Assembly: GCA_036346225.1 (NCBI GenBank)
Contig: JARFIW010001469.1
Span: 10,200,001-10,264,000, forward strand
From: Platerodrilus igneus
Lineage: Eukaryota > Arthropoda > Insecta > Coleoptera > Lycidae
DNA length: 64,000 nucleotides
Direction of reading: 5' to 3'
Position numbers and translations under genes: made by a program. The stretch's first letter is position 1, and each line of letters opens with the position of its first letter. Below the pieces are notes generated by a model. That model had not been told where the DNA came from, made no database searches, and was given only the letters and a program-made list of their open reading frames with translations. Shown here piece by piece: positions 33,101-43,318 of this stretch.

Positions 33101-34388
33101 TGCTGCAGTCATTACGTTAAACGTAATTATGTCGTAGCCTAGAGTTGCGAGCAAAATACAGTATCATTTTTCTGATTTATTTTTGTTTTCAAATTATCTA
33201 TTAACTACCGCTTAGCTAGTACTAAAGATGCGTTGAATGTCAAGCAGCTAGTAAGCCAGTGGCGACGTTTTAAATACATCCGGATTCCGATCATATTTGA
33301 TTTATAACAATTTTAAGATTAAGCATATAAAAATTTTAATAAGCATTCGATTTTGGTAATTTTTTAATTGACAAGACTATGAAGAGAGCACTTACGTAAG
33401 GGTCACCAAAATCAAGCTAGAGGGTAAAGATTATTCAATAAAAGTGGCTACCGGAAGCAGGAATCAAATCAGCAACTTCACTTTCGACCCCAAACTGACC
33501 TTGTATTTCCAGTAAATTAATTCTCAACACACGACTGCATATCTTTTATCAACGATCCAGAGAAACACAAAATTAAAACTTAGTCAACATACTACAGAAA
33601 GGAAAATTACAATTTTTAAAAAAAGAATTACGGGCGCTCTTCTTAGTGTACAAAAGTAAATACACTATCAATAAGTTCGGTATATTTTAAATATACGGCG
33701 GCCCAGTGGAAAAAGTGGTGTAAATCCAGATTATTAATAAAATAAGACGTCGTTGAAGTAAGTGGCTAGACGTAACAGCCGATTGCCCGTCTCCTCAATA
33801 ATCCTGAACCTCGCCAAATTGCATCCAGTACTACTTAAATTTTTTCTGGATGAATATAAAAGTAGTGAACTTGTAAACAAATCTTCATTTAGGTATTGGG
33901 GGCCCTCAGTACATACGCGGCAGATTTCTATTTTCCATGCCCAAATAAAAAAGTTATTAATTTTCTCGAGAACCGCATTAAGTGGCTACAAGCATTACTT
34001 TAATTTTTCTGAGTTAATACAAAAACAGCAAAGTTGTAAAAATTTACATTTAGATTTTAAGACCCTCGGTACATTTTTAAGTTATAATTTCTTTCCTGGC
34101 CTGTATCAAGTGGTCTCCGAACTACTCTAATTTTTTTTGGGTTAATATAAAAGCAGGGAACTTGTAAAGAATTCCACATTTAGGTTTTTTTAGTTAAGCT
34201 TGAAGCAGGAATATTTTCGCATTCCTTTATTATGCCAATTTCATAATTCCTACATGTTTGAGATCATTTATTATATCATAAACACTTCATCAGAATTAAT
34301 ATAAAATGTTACAGTTAATTATTATTACGATCCCGTATAACAAGTCACAGACGTTCAGGATATAAATTGCTTTGATCAAACGTTTGTG
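30105..34388 (+). repeat. Long LTR-like segment after unit B (~4.28 kb)
   Basis: Partner of 20475-24749, with the same start and end. The stretch 30810-32500 differs from its partner at several percent of positions plus indels, while the parts before and after are nearly identical. It contains the minisatellite (30630-30815), the 87-aa minus ORF (32891-33154) and satellite monomers (33780-34200). No recognised gene. Confidence 0.6.
32891..33154 (-). CDS. Unrecognised 87-aa ORF, second copy
   Basis: Identical in translation to 23250-23513 and lying in the duplicated LTR-like segment. No recognisable domain and no supported function. The perfect match reflects the recent duplication or its assembly, not demonstrated constraint. 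Confidence 0.2.
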   Translation of the reverse strand: MLATLGYDIITFNVMTAAIFMQAPTTAEIQVGYNYLLQEENVWNARYSNTGTDVEVTPFGDNFAQICNAALIYLFLYWKTFVLCFCY

Positions 34389-35065
34389 TTGGTTGGTCTT
34401 GTAGACGCTTCCGCGTTGCGATAATTTAATAGCGATTTCGTTTGTCAAGGCGGAAAGTCGAGCATTCTCTTTTAGTTACTCGTGGCGTTAAAATGGACAA
34501 GTTTGCCAAATGGAAACTCAGATTGGTATTGCGGATGTGGTCTTATTTAAGTTACTCACTTTCATGCAGTCATTGCTTAAAAGAATCAGATTTGCATCAT
34601 TATTCAACGAGGATCAAAATAGGTCCTATTATAAACCTATCAGTAATTAGAGAAGATTGTTATTTCATTATTATCTTGTTTATTATTGTTGATCCATATC
34701 CTAAGGACTATAATATTATTAAAAAAGTGAAAAATCAAAATTTAATATTTCACATACAAAAATTAATTTGTTAATAACGGGCAAAAGAAAATGCATTCGA
34801 CTCAATGAGATACTGCACGTGTTTGAACTAGCATTGACGTCACAACTCCAGTTCGTCAGTGTACAAGTTGCGCGTGCACCCTACCGTCTATTCTCTACTT
34901 ACCGTGAGTCAGAGTTAGTATTATCTTGCTAGAGGCTCCTTCTTCTACAGACATGTACTATCCAAATACCGTCGGCATATTTCAATATAAAAAACCTACC
35001 CTTTTTGCCAACATTAGCCCAAAACGTGGGGCTGGAAAAATTACATTACATTACCGCTCCCAACG
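34389..35065. other. Flank after unit B; no gene
   Basis: No supported coding region; the plus ORF 34442-34774 shows no motif. At 35013-35060 two words, gcccaaaacgtgggg and gctcccaacgtgggg, sit about 35 bases apart. They resemble the primer-binding word that follows many LTRs, so the ~150 bases before them may be an LTR end. Weak evidence. Confidence 0.4.
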
Positions 35066-35655
35066 TGGGGGAGTTAATACAAAAACAACAAACTTGTAAA
35101 GATATCTACATTTACAAATTAAAATCCTCAGTACATATGCGGCAAATTTTTAAGTTCCGTGTCCAAATAAGAAGTTATTAATTTTTTCCTGACTGTAGCA
35201 AGTGACCACCAGCACTACCTTAATTTTATTACTTCATACAAAAGCAGTGAATTTGTAAATAAAAATACATTTATGTATTAAAGTCCTCCACACATACATA
35301 CACAGCAAATTGTTAAATTCCACGCTCAAATAAAAAAGTTATAAACTTTCCTGAACCGTATCAAGTGACCGAAGCATTACTTTATTCTTTTCTGGTTTAA
35401 TACAAAAGCAAGGAACTTGTAATGAATTCTACATTTACCTATTAAGATCCTCAGTACATACGCGGCAGATTTTTAATTAAATGCCAAAATAAAAAGTTAT
35501 TTATTCCTTCCTGAAGTGTATCAAGTGGTTGCCAGAAGTACCTTAATTTTTTTTAATATAAAAACAGACAACTTTTAAAGAATTTACATTTACAAATTAA
35601 AACCTTCAGAACATATGCTGCAAATTTTTAAGTTCCATACCCTAATAAAAAGTTA
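35066..35655 (+). repeat. ~160-bp satellite array, forward arm
   Basis: Four tandem monomers with starts near 35073, 35236, 35396 and 35556. Each has taatacaaaa, aacttgtaa, tacattta, cagtacata, aaataa, agttatt and tcaagtg in order. The arm is joined at about 35656 to an inverted arm. Confidence 0.85.
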
Positions 35656-36145
35656 TTAATGTGGCGCGTATGTACGGAGAATTTTTATACCTAAATGTAG
35701 ATTTCTTTATAAGTTCGTTGCTTTTGTATTAACCCAGAAAAATTAAGGTAGTACTGGCGGCCACTTGATGCAGTTCCAGAACAAATTAATAACTTTTTAT
35801 TTGAGTATGGAATTTAACAATCTGCCGCGTGTGTACTGAAAATCTTAGTACCTAAATGTAGATTTCTTTACAAGTTCACTGTTTTTGTATTAAGCCAGAA
35901 AAAATTAAAGTTGTACGAACGGTCACTTGATACAGTTCAGGAAAAAATTAAAACTCTTTTATTTGAGCATGGAACTTAACAATCTACCGCGGATGTACTG
36001 AGGACCTTAATACCTACATGTAGAGTTCTGTTCAAGTTCGCTGCTTTTGTATTAAACCAGAAAAAAATACGTTAGTGTTGGCGACCACTTCATACAGTTC
36101 AAGACAAATTTTATAACTTTTTTATATGAACATGTGTTACGTTCA
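35656..36145 (-). repeat. ~160-bp satellite array, inverted arm
   Basis: Three monomers in the opposite direction (ttttgtattaa near 35722, 35884 and 36046, with cacttgatgcagttc, cacttgatacagttc and cacttcatacagttc). Together with the forward arm this makes an imperfect palindrome of about 1.1 kb centred near 35656. It could be the inverted ends of a foldback-like element or a satellite inversion. Confidence 0.8.
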
Positions 36146-38049
36146 ATTGTGCCCTGCTAAATATTTTCATTCGATTTATGATTCTGTTGAAATTTTATCG
36201 GTTGGTGTAACTCGGATATTAGCAATCTTTGTTTTCTCTTAGGATAAGTTCGCTTTATTTAAAGTTTGAATAGAAGAGTTTTTCTACATGTGTGACTAAA
36301 AAATGCGATTAGATTCGTATTTGCCGGTTTTCTTTATCCATTTATGCATTAAAAAGATTTGGGACGTATTCTTTGACATGTAGTACCCAAATAGTTTAAT
36401 CGGTTATCATATCGTTTCGTAAACTGAGTTCACTTTGATCCTGCTTTTCGTCCTAGCATGTGCTTTCTGCGTGGCTAACTCTATTAGTCCAAGAGCGATG
36501 TACGTCTTTCACTTGAAGTTAATATGCTCGGTGCATCGCCCTTTACGTAGGAGAACTTGATCTTCTGCGTAGGTTCGTTGTTTCAGCTATGGTTCTGACT
36601 ACCGTGAAGACGACGCTTCAGTGAGCGAGACACGATGTTTTGCTGGTACCCTCGGCGGAAGGATTAAGCGTGCAAGATAAGGCGAGAACACGATGTTTAG
36701 CTGTTTCACCTCAACGGATGTTGATACAAGATAAGCATCTCTACACGTGGAGATATGTGCCGATCTTTTCTTATTTTGTTTGTCCACTTTTTGTTGTATA
36801 TACGTAACAGATGAACCGCGGATAAATTCAGGCCGCATTGCGGCGACAGACAAAACCAGCTTACAAAACCCGTTCACAACTAGCTTCACTAGTGTTTTTT
36901 TGTGTACTGTAATTTACTTACTATGTTCAACTTAAAAAAGTTTGTCTAGAAGAAAGCATTTTCAGTGCTTTTTGTTTATGACTGATAAATTTTACATGTA
37001 ACCATACGAAATGTGCACTTCGTATCGGAATTATAAAAATTGTCCGTAAAATACAACTCTTTATTTTTTTTTAAAGAAAATAGAAATTTTTGAATTTAAT
37101 TGGCAATAAAACTTCAATAGCTATGTATTTTTTCTTGTCTATGTGAACCACCCTATTCTTCGCATTTATAGTTAGCCCGGTATTTTAAAATTTCCTTTAT
37201 CTTTTTATATGTGACCATGATTCGTGCGGGCCCTTATTCGCTTTCATTTCTGTTTCTGTCTGAGCAGTGCGTTTTACTGTTACAAATTTGGCAAACCCAA
37301 CGTGCGACCTCGAATTTCTTACTTAACTTCTCGCCGAGATTTATCTCTATACTCAACGTTTCCGTCCAGATACGTTGCCATGTTAAAACCAGTTTAAGAT
37401 CTCCGTTTATTTTCGGTGCAGCATTTCCTTAAGAATTTTTTTTTCTTTTATTATTTTACCGCGGATTATATCAGACTTGCGTTTTTACTGGTAATCCCAA
37501 TTACAGTCGAAACCGCTGACGTCCTACTATTATTTGCTTTCTCCCGTTAATCTTAATACAATTTTGAGACGTAATCCTTTTGTTACATCTTTACTCAATC
37601 TAATCGTTTTGTTTTTAGGTATAATATAGGTATATTATTATTTAATCTACTGTACGCGTGTGGGTCCGGATTAGAATAGTCCCACGGTACGACCTGCCTA
37701 TCGTAAAAGGCGACTAAAGCGGTCCAACACGTACATACACACGCACATACACCATACTCACATACACACATATTTGCGGTTGTTCTTTTTCTTTCGTTTT
37801 GTCTTCTTTCAGATAGTGTGTTGTTTCTTAGTGTTTTTGGCTTCAGTATGAACTATCTTCTCGTGGGTTCGACCCTGAATTAATTTAGCACATAAATCGT
37901 TCCGTCCTGATAAAAATTTCTGCTGCGTTCATTTTATTATTCCTTGTCCGTCACTTGGGAATTTTCTGTAAGCTTTCCGTCCTAAAACTGATCGGACGCG
38001 TACCTCTATTGATTTCTATTGTGCTAACCTACACTTTTCCTTGAAATCA
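36146..38049. other. No recognised gene
   Basis: About 1.9 kb without supported coding sequence. The minus ORF 36599-36889 and plus ORF 37211-37432 have no motif. A conspicuous GC-richer patch at 37661-37730 (tgcctatcgtaaaaggcgac) is followed by a CA-rich microsatellite at 37731-37770. The patch looks like a transposon untranslated region, which is inference. Confidence 0.5.
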
Positions 38050-38366
38050 TCTAATTTCTCTTTCTCTCCTTATTCTGCTTCTAATATATCCTGCACTCTT
38101 CTTCCATGTCTCTCCTATTTTTTTTACTGTTTTCCATAGATATCTTTCTTCTCCTTTTGTCTGTCCATGACGTCTTCATCTTGCATCTGTAGCACCGTAT
38201 TTCAAAGGCTTCTATTTTTTTCATAGTTCTTATACTGTCCACGTTTCGCAGCCGTGCAGTGCTGTGCTCCACACATATGCTTTCAATAGCTTGTTCCTTG
38301 TTTCTATGTTTGTTGTCTTCGAATACAGCAGCTGCTTCTAACTCTGCTTTGCTAGATGCTAATACC

Positions 38367-38662
38367 TTATATGTGATTTTCCAATGCTCCACCCGAAGGT
38401 ACTACATTGGCCAGGAAGCGAGTTTTTTTTACCCGAGAATTTTGATTTTTGCCGAACCCTTGCTGTTCCAAGCAAGGTAGGGATCTTTATCGTGCGTGAC
38501 AATACTCACACACGAGACCTCCATTATACCTCTCATCCAAACAAGGGCGTATTTTTGTGAATAATGCTCGCCTAACATTTTTCAAGCGGATCGTGTCGGG
38601 ATTTGAACCCAGGACCTTGGGCGTAGTAGTGACACGCATACCAACTACGCCACGGAGCCGCC
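38367..38662 (-). mobile_element. tRNA-derived SINE, array unit 1
   Basis: Read on the minus strand the head is tRNA-like: ggcggctccgtggcgtag then gtatgcgtgtc for the A-box region, and gggttcaaatccc for a B box (pol III promoter). The body has tgagaggt, gaggtctcgtgtg, cacgca and ccttgcttggaacagcaagg. The tail is the ccaatgtagtaccttcgggtggagcattgg hairpin. The short ORFs over it are not genes. Confidence 0.85.
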
Positions 38663-38677
38663 TTAGATGCTAATACC

Positions 38678-38978
38678 CTACATTTGATTTTTCCAATGCT
38701 CCACCCGAAGGTACTACATTGGCCAGGAGGCGAGTTTTTATTGCCTGGAAATTTAGAATTTTGCCGAACCTTTACCGTTCCAGGCAAGGTAGTGATCTTT
38801 AACGTGCGTGACAACACACGCACGGGACCTCCATTTAACCTCTCATCCGAACGAGGGTGTATTTTTGTGAAAAATGCTCACTTGCCATTTTTCAAACAGT
38901 CGGCCGTGTCGGGATTCCAACCCAGGACCTTGGAATCCGTAGTCTTACGTTTACTACATTGATCCACGGCGACGCCTC
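38678..38978 (-). mobile_element. tRNA-derived SINE, array unit 2
   Basis: Same family and direction. The head has a degraded A-box region (cgtggatcaatgtag) and an altered B box (gggttggaatcccg). The tail hairpin is intact. It is more diverged in the head than units 1 and 3, so the three units are not fresh copies of one another. Confidence 0.8.
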
Positions 38979-38993
38979 TTAGATGCTAATACC

Positions 38994-39290
38994 TTACATG
39001 TGATTTTCCAATGTTCCATCCGAAGGTACTACATTGGCCAGGAAGCGAGTTTTTTTACCTGAAAAATTTTGAATTTTGTCGAACCCTTGCTGTTCCAAGC
39101 AAGGTAGAGATCTTTAACGTGCGTGACAACACTCACACACGGGACCTCCATTTTACCTATCATCCGAACGAGGGCGTATTTTTATGAAAAATGCGCGCCT
39201 AACATTTTTCAAGCGGGCCGTGTCGGGGTTTTGAACCTGGGACCTTGGACGTAGTAGTCACACGCATGCCTACTACGCCACGCAAAGCGC
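38994..39290 (-). mobile_element. tRNA-derived SINE, array unit 3
   Basis: Same family and direction. The head reads gcgctttgcgtggcgtag and the B box region is ggttcaaaaccccgac. The body and tail match unit 1 closely. It is bounded at 39292 by the last copy of the 14-bp word and then the rest of the LINE. Confidence 0.8.
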
Positions 39291-39345
39291 CTAGATGCTA
39301 ATACCGCTATATCATCTGCCAACCGAAGCAAAGCAATACTTTACT

Positions 39346-41159
39346 CAATGTGCGTATACTATCGCTTTTAAAGACTATCGTTATAACGTTTGAGGACTGC
39401 TTTAGTGCAGCAGGCATAGTTTTGTTTTGCAGCAGTTTTGTATTTTTTATCGGCATTTCAACGCACTATGTTTATATCTATTTAGTCTGGCGAAACTTGT
39501 CGTCGTAGTTGGTCGCTGAGCAACATTAGTCTAGACGAGACTCGGGTAAGTTTATCGCGTTAGCAGTTTTTGTATCATTCTTTAGATCGGTGATGATGTA
39601 AATTTTTACTGTGTATTAGTCTAGGTGAGGCTCATAAAGGAATCTGTCATTCTAGCAAAATTATGCGTTGTAAGAAACTTTTATTTGTTTCGGCAGTTCA
39701 GTTATGACTATTTTACTATTCTCCGCCGTAAAGGTAAAGACCTTAAACCCGTACATCCTAACAAGCCCAATATCCACGACATTGCTTTCTTTCTGACGAC
39801 GTAGACGTCGTAAACCACATTCTTGATCCACTCGCATCCAATTTCTTATGACTTCGCTTTGATCTGGTATTTTCTCTAGGTTCTTGTACATGTTGCTTAG
39901 CGTTGTTTTTGTTTTTTCTTTCTTTCCCCATCCCGTTCGTTCCGCATTCCTCTCCTTTTCCTGTGGCTGGTCTTGCTTTCGGTCAGTCTGCGTGTTAACT
40001 TAGTTTGATTTTTGATCCTCTTCCTGTGGTATGTGCTTTTTAGACCTTTTATTCTTTTCTTCGGAAACTACAACTTAGTCGAGTTTTCGGTCCATTAGCG
40101 TTCTTTTTTTCTCTTTTTTCTGGATTATCCCTCTATGACAAATTCCTGTTACCACAGCGTGAAGTATTTATAAATTTTTTACTTCAGCTCTCTTTTCGTT
40201 CCTTTACATACTTGACGCTAGACAATATTGTCTTGTTTTGGTTACTGCTAGTTTTCTTCCTCGTTTACGTTTGGTTTTCTGCAGAAACTAATTTTTTTTC
40301 TTGAAGTTGAAAACTTTGCTATTCCTTTCTTAGAGATATCCGTCGTGCGACAACTTTTGCGGTATTAGGCCATTTCATCCTTTCCCTTGACGATTGTATT
40401 ACTCTGCATTTTTTCTTTCCTAGAGAGTTTTCCCTAATTTTTAAATTGTCCGACACTTTGGTCCTTCGATCCGGGTTTCCCGTTATCGATAGTTGTTCGC
40501 TCTGAGTTTGCTAATGTGGATATCATTCTGATTGTGTCGGTTCCTTACTTAAAAAGGAATAAATTGGCGGTACTAGCGATCACGGATAATTTTTTAAGAA
40601 GCTTGAATTCGCTTGTTTGATTGATATAATGGGTTAGAATACGAATATCTGTTCCGAATGAATTCTGTTGATTGCTAAATTATAGTGCAAACTTGGAAAT
40701 ATTAGATTTTCTTTAATACGAAGGATACAATACCACCTACTCATAACCGACGATTCACCCGAATTTCTGTACTATATTGTGTTTTGTTATATTGAAGACT
40801 TTGAAATAATTACCAGATAAACCGGTCATTGAAACTGGAAGAATTACAGGGTAACTTTGCAAACGCTGATTTATCCGTAGCTACCATCCGCTCACGACTC
40901 CTGCATGCATTGACACACATCAACTTCCATTTTTTCAAGTCTACCACCTGAACAACGGGCTGTACGCAAGGAATTACTAATAAAACTTCTTACTTTACTG
41001 AAATGGTTAGAGCAATCCCCTTCCGAACCCAGTAATTTAGATGCCATGGTTGCAGCGTTGAATATTGCTACCATAAGTCCCGAAATCAACCCCCTCGATA
41101 TGGCAACCACCCCTCAATCGATGAGTTCTCCCTAACAAATCCTGTTCGCAACCTGTTGT
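39346..41159. other. No firm gene; possible LINE ORF1 remnant on the minus strand
   Basis: The minus frame at 39661-39891 (VIRNWMRVDQECGLRRLRR and VVDIGLVRMYGFKVFTF) extends upstream without a stop to about 40000 as a Lys/Glu-rich stretch (ERNAERTGWGKKEKTKTT). It lies 5' of the minus-strand LINE RT, where an ORF1 would be, but I recognise no domain. A weak tandem word (tagtctagacgagactc and tagtctaggtgaggctc) lies at 39528 and 39618. The rest is T/C-rich noncoding DNA. Confidence 0.4.
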
Positions 41160-42236
41160 AAAGCGGAATCTGAAATTTATTGGAGATGCTAATTTACTTC
41201 TGTCCATGATGTTTTTGAAGCAGTTGAAGAGCTCAGGCTAGCTCGTAATGTGTACGAATCCCAATTATTCGAACAAGCGGTCGATCTCTTTGAGTCGAAA
41301 GCCTTGCTATGGTACCGGTTTTCTAGGTGGCAGACGTTAGCTAATTTATTAGTAATCATTTGAACCGCCTGATCATAGGCGAAGAATGTTTAATATCGTA
41401 GATAGGAAGCAGGGTCCATCGAAAAGTGTAATTGATTATTTCACATGTTTCGCCGGTATGGTTCTCTAAATGAGGATGCTCAATTGGTCATTGTATCTCA
41501 AAACCCTGCTCAATTTTATATAACCCGTTTGCCTACTGTCCGCTCCATGCAAGAATTAGAGGACGAGTGTCTCAAGTTGAAGCTGAAAAAGCTAAGAGTC
41601 GATAGTTATGGACCTCCTAGTCAAGACAAACACGCATACGTAGAACCGAATTTCGATTTTAGGTCCGCTGCGATTGGAAAAAAACACACTTCACATGACC
41701 AATCAGTCAAGATTCATCCCACACCTACTATTAGATCAAATATTTCTTCTGCACCTTCTTCTGTTCTTATTCCTATGGCTACTTCTACTCGTGGCTTCAC
41801 TGCTACCAACCTGGTCAGGTGTCGACACATTGTGTTCGTCCTCAGGTACCCCATTGCAATGGTTGTAGGCATAGGGGAGTTACTTGACGCAAATGTCCGA
41901 ACTGTCGTCCTATTACTACCAAAACATACCCTTGTCAAGCAAATATGTCTTGGAACAATACTTCGAATTCTGCCATTAGCTGTAGGAATGAAATTTTTTC
42001 TGTCTCTAGTTCTACGTTCTTCTCTGTACCTCCTCTTGGTCGTCCTACTATCACCGAAGCAAACCCTTTTCAAGTATTTCTGCCTTCGAACAATACCATT
42101 GATTTCAATGGCTATCCCGGCACTACTCACAGAACCTAGGAACCAAGTTTCTTCTCTCTTTAACTGTTCGAATTGTGATCAAACGAGTCATACGTATTCA
42201 CTTCCACCTCAGACTGTGCCTCCTCAACGATTGTAG
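41160..42236 (+). pseudogene. Ty3/gypsy-like gag, copy 1
   Basis: In shifting frames the segment 41160-41360 encodes a gag capsid core. It starts KRNLKFIGDANLLSVHD, then EAVEELRLARNV, and ends near LFESKALLWYR, a pattern common in arthropod gypsy gags. The long frame 41445-42236 continues with LNEDAQLVIVSQNPAQF and then diverges into Ser/Thr-rich sequence. It ends in CSNCDQTSHTYS, a zinc knuckle lacking its final Cys in this frame. Much of 41800-42100 reads better in other frames. A second copy of the first ~200 bases is at 43317-43530. Confidence 0.6.
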
Positions 42237-42263
42237 CTAATAATTCAAACTAGTAACTTACAG

Positions 42264-42803
42264 ATGGCAACTAAAGAGTTTATTCCTGTTACCATACATA
42301 ATACTGCTAAAGAAATTCCTGTCGTATCTGCAATACCAAATACAGTTGAAATGACAGTAACTAATAAACCTACGGACGGAAAAAGTCCTGTTGTAGCTAG
42401 TAAACCAGTATCTACAACGCCTGTTGCTGGTGTTGAGGGAGCAAATCCTATTATAGCTGAAGTTTTACCTGTTCCTTTATCTAAGGTTGATGAAGATTTT
42501 AATTCTGTTTCTGCAGCTGAAGAATTATCTGATTCCGTTCCGTTTTCAAACGTTGATACTCTTACGACCAATGCTAAAAATAAACAGGCGTCCATAAATG
42601 ATAATAATTTTCCTAAACCACCACTAAAACCACCATCGCAACCACATCCTCAACCACGTGTTACAACTACAACACCAATAGTTGTTCCTGTTTTGCAGAC
42701 AACCAAAACCTCTCTGATCTCGCTTCGTTTTCCTGCTGACGACGCAAACGCCTTAAACCCCATTTTTAGTCCTCTGTGTCTCCAGATTTCTATGCCGACT
42801 TGA
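42264..42803 (+). CDS. Pro/Thr-rich low-complexity ORF (180 codons) next to gag
   Basis: Opens MATKEFIPVTIHNTAKEI and is rich in Pro, Thr, Val and Ser, with a PKPPLKPPSQPHPQPR stretch at about residues 114-130. There is no catalytic motif. It lies just after a gag fragment in the same direction, where a gag-pol linker of a gypsy-like element would be. It is open and long for this AT-rich window, so it may be a real remnant of retroelement coding sequence. A following frame, 42776-43027, is Lys/Glu-rich at its end. Function unknown. Confidence 0.35.
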   Translation: MATKEFIPVTIHNTAKEIPVVSAIPNTVEMTVTNKPTDGKSPVVASKPVSTTPVAGVEGANPIIAEVLPVPLSKVDEDFNSVSAAEELSDSVPFSNVDTLTTNAKNKQASINDNNFPKPPLKPPSQPHPQPRVTTTTPIVVPVLQTTKTSLISLRFPADDANALNPIFSPLCLQISMPT

Positions 42804-43116
42804 CTTTCTTTTTCTATTTGAATCCCGGATTTGGTGTTAGTAATTGGATGGTTTTCTTGTCCTGTTTGTTTTTTTTTGTCACAGTGCAATTAGACCAGAA
42901 TGCAAAAGCGATTGAACTAAAATCAATGAAAAATGACAGCCAAGTGAGAAAGGAATTTATAAAAGAAACTACAAAATTTCTGGCGGCCTACAGAAATTGG
43001 AAACAGACTATTCAGAGTATTTATTAGAAAACTCTCATAAACTGGAAGCGAGGTTTTCGGAAAAAAATTTTAAACTTCGCATAAAATGGAAGAAGAGGTA
43101 CTAAGAATGAAAGAAC

Positions 43117-43318
43117 GGATTTTCACAAAAATACACCCTCGTTCGGATGAGAGGTAAATGGAGGTCCCGTGTGAGTGTTGTCACGCACGTTAAAGATCCC
43201 TACCTTGCTTGGAACAGCAAGGGTTCGGCAAAATTCCAAATTTTCCAGGTAAAAAAAACTCGCCTCCTGGCCAATGTAGTACCTTCGGGTGGAGCATTGG
43301 AAAATCACATGTAATGTA
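43117..43318 (+). mobile_element. tRNA-derived SINE, 5'-truncated copy
   Basis: Same SINE as at 44529, beginning at ttttcacaaaaatacaccc without the tRNA head and ending in the hairpin and gaaaatcacatgtaa. It is joined directly to the start of the second gag copy. Confidence 0.85.

Larger units (their letters stand above)
24755..34388 (+). repeat. Head-to-tail repeat unit B (~9.63 kb)
   Basis: Second copy of the gag-pol plus LTR-like unit, near-identical to unit A except for about 30810-32500, where substitutions are much denser. After 34388 the sequence departs from what follows unit A, so the repeat ends exactly there. Confidence 0.9.
38353..39305 (-). mobile_element. Three tandem tRNA-derived SINEs with 14-bp repeats at all junctions
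   Basis: The word tagatgctaatacc occurs at 38353, 38664, 38980 and 39292, bracketing three SINE bodies (38367-38662, 38678-38978, 38994-39290) that all read on the minus strand. The word is the LINE target sequence (tattagcatcta in reverse). One target duplication thus flanks every unit, giving a 311-316-bp tandem array. Confidence 0.85.
38050..39345 (-). pseudogene. LINE reverse-transcriptase fragment, split by a SINE array
   Basis: Read right to left, 39345-39292 encodes a RLADDIAVLAS-like stretch, the FADD catalytic core of a non-LTR RT. The frame resumes at 38366 with SKAELEAA, then follows the thumb and C-terminal region (ICVEHSTARL in one frame, KIEAFEIRCYRCKMKTSWTD after it). The same family occurs on the plus strand at 53110-54500, where the sequence around tattagcatctagca is uninterrupted. 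The domain pattern resembles the common insect LINEs often annotated as craniofacial-development-protein-2-like. Frameshifts and loss of most of the RT make it dead. Confidence 0.7.

Noticed and set aside
38572..38962. ORFs over the SINE array
   Set aside because: They cover tRNA-derived SINE sequence on both strands with no protein motif.
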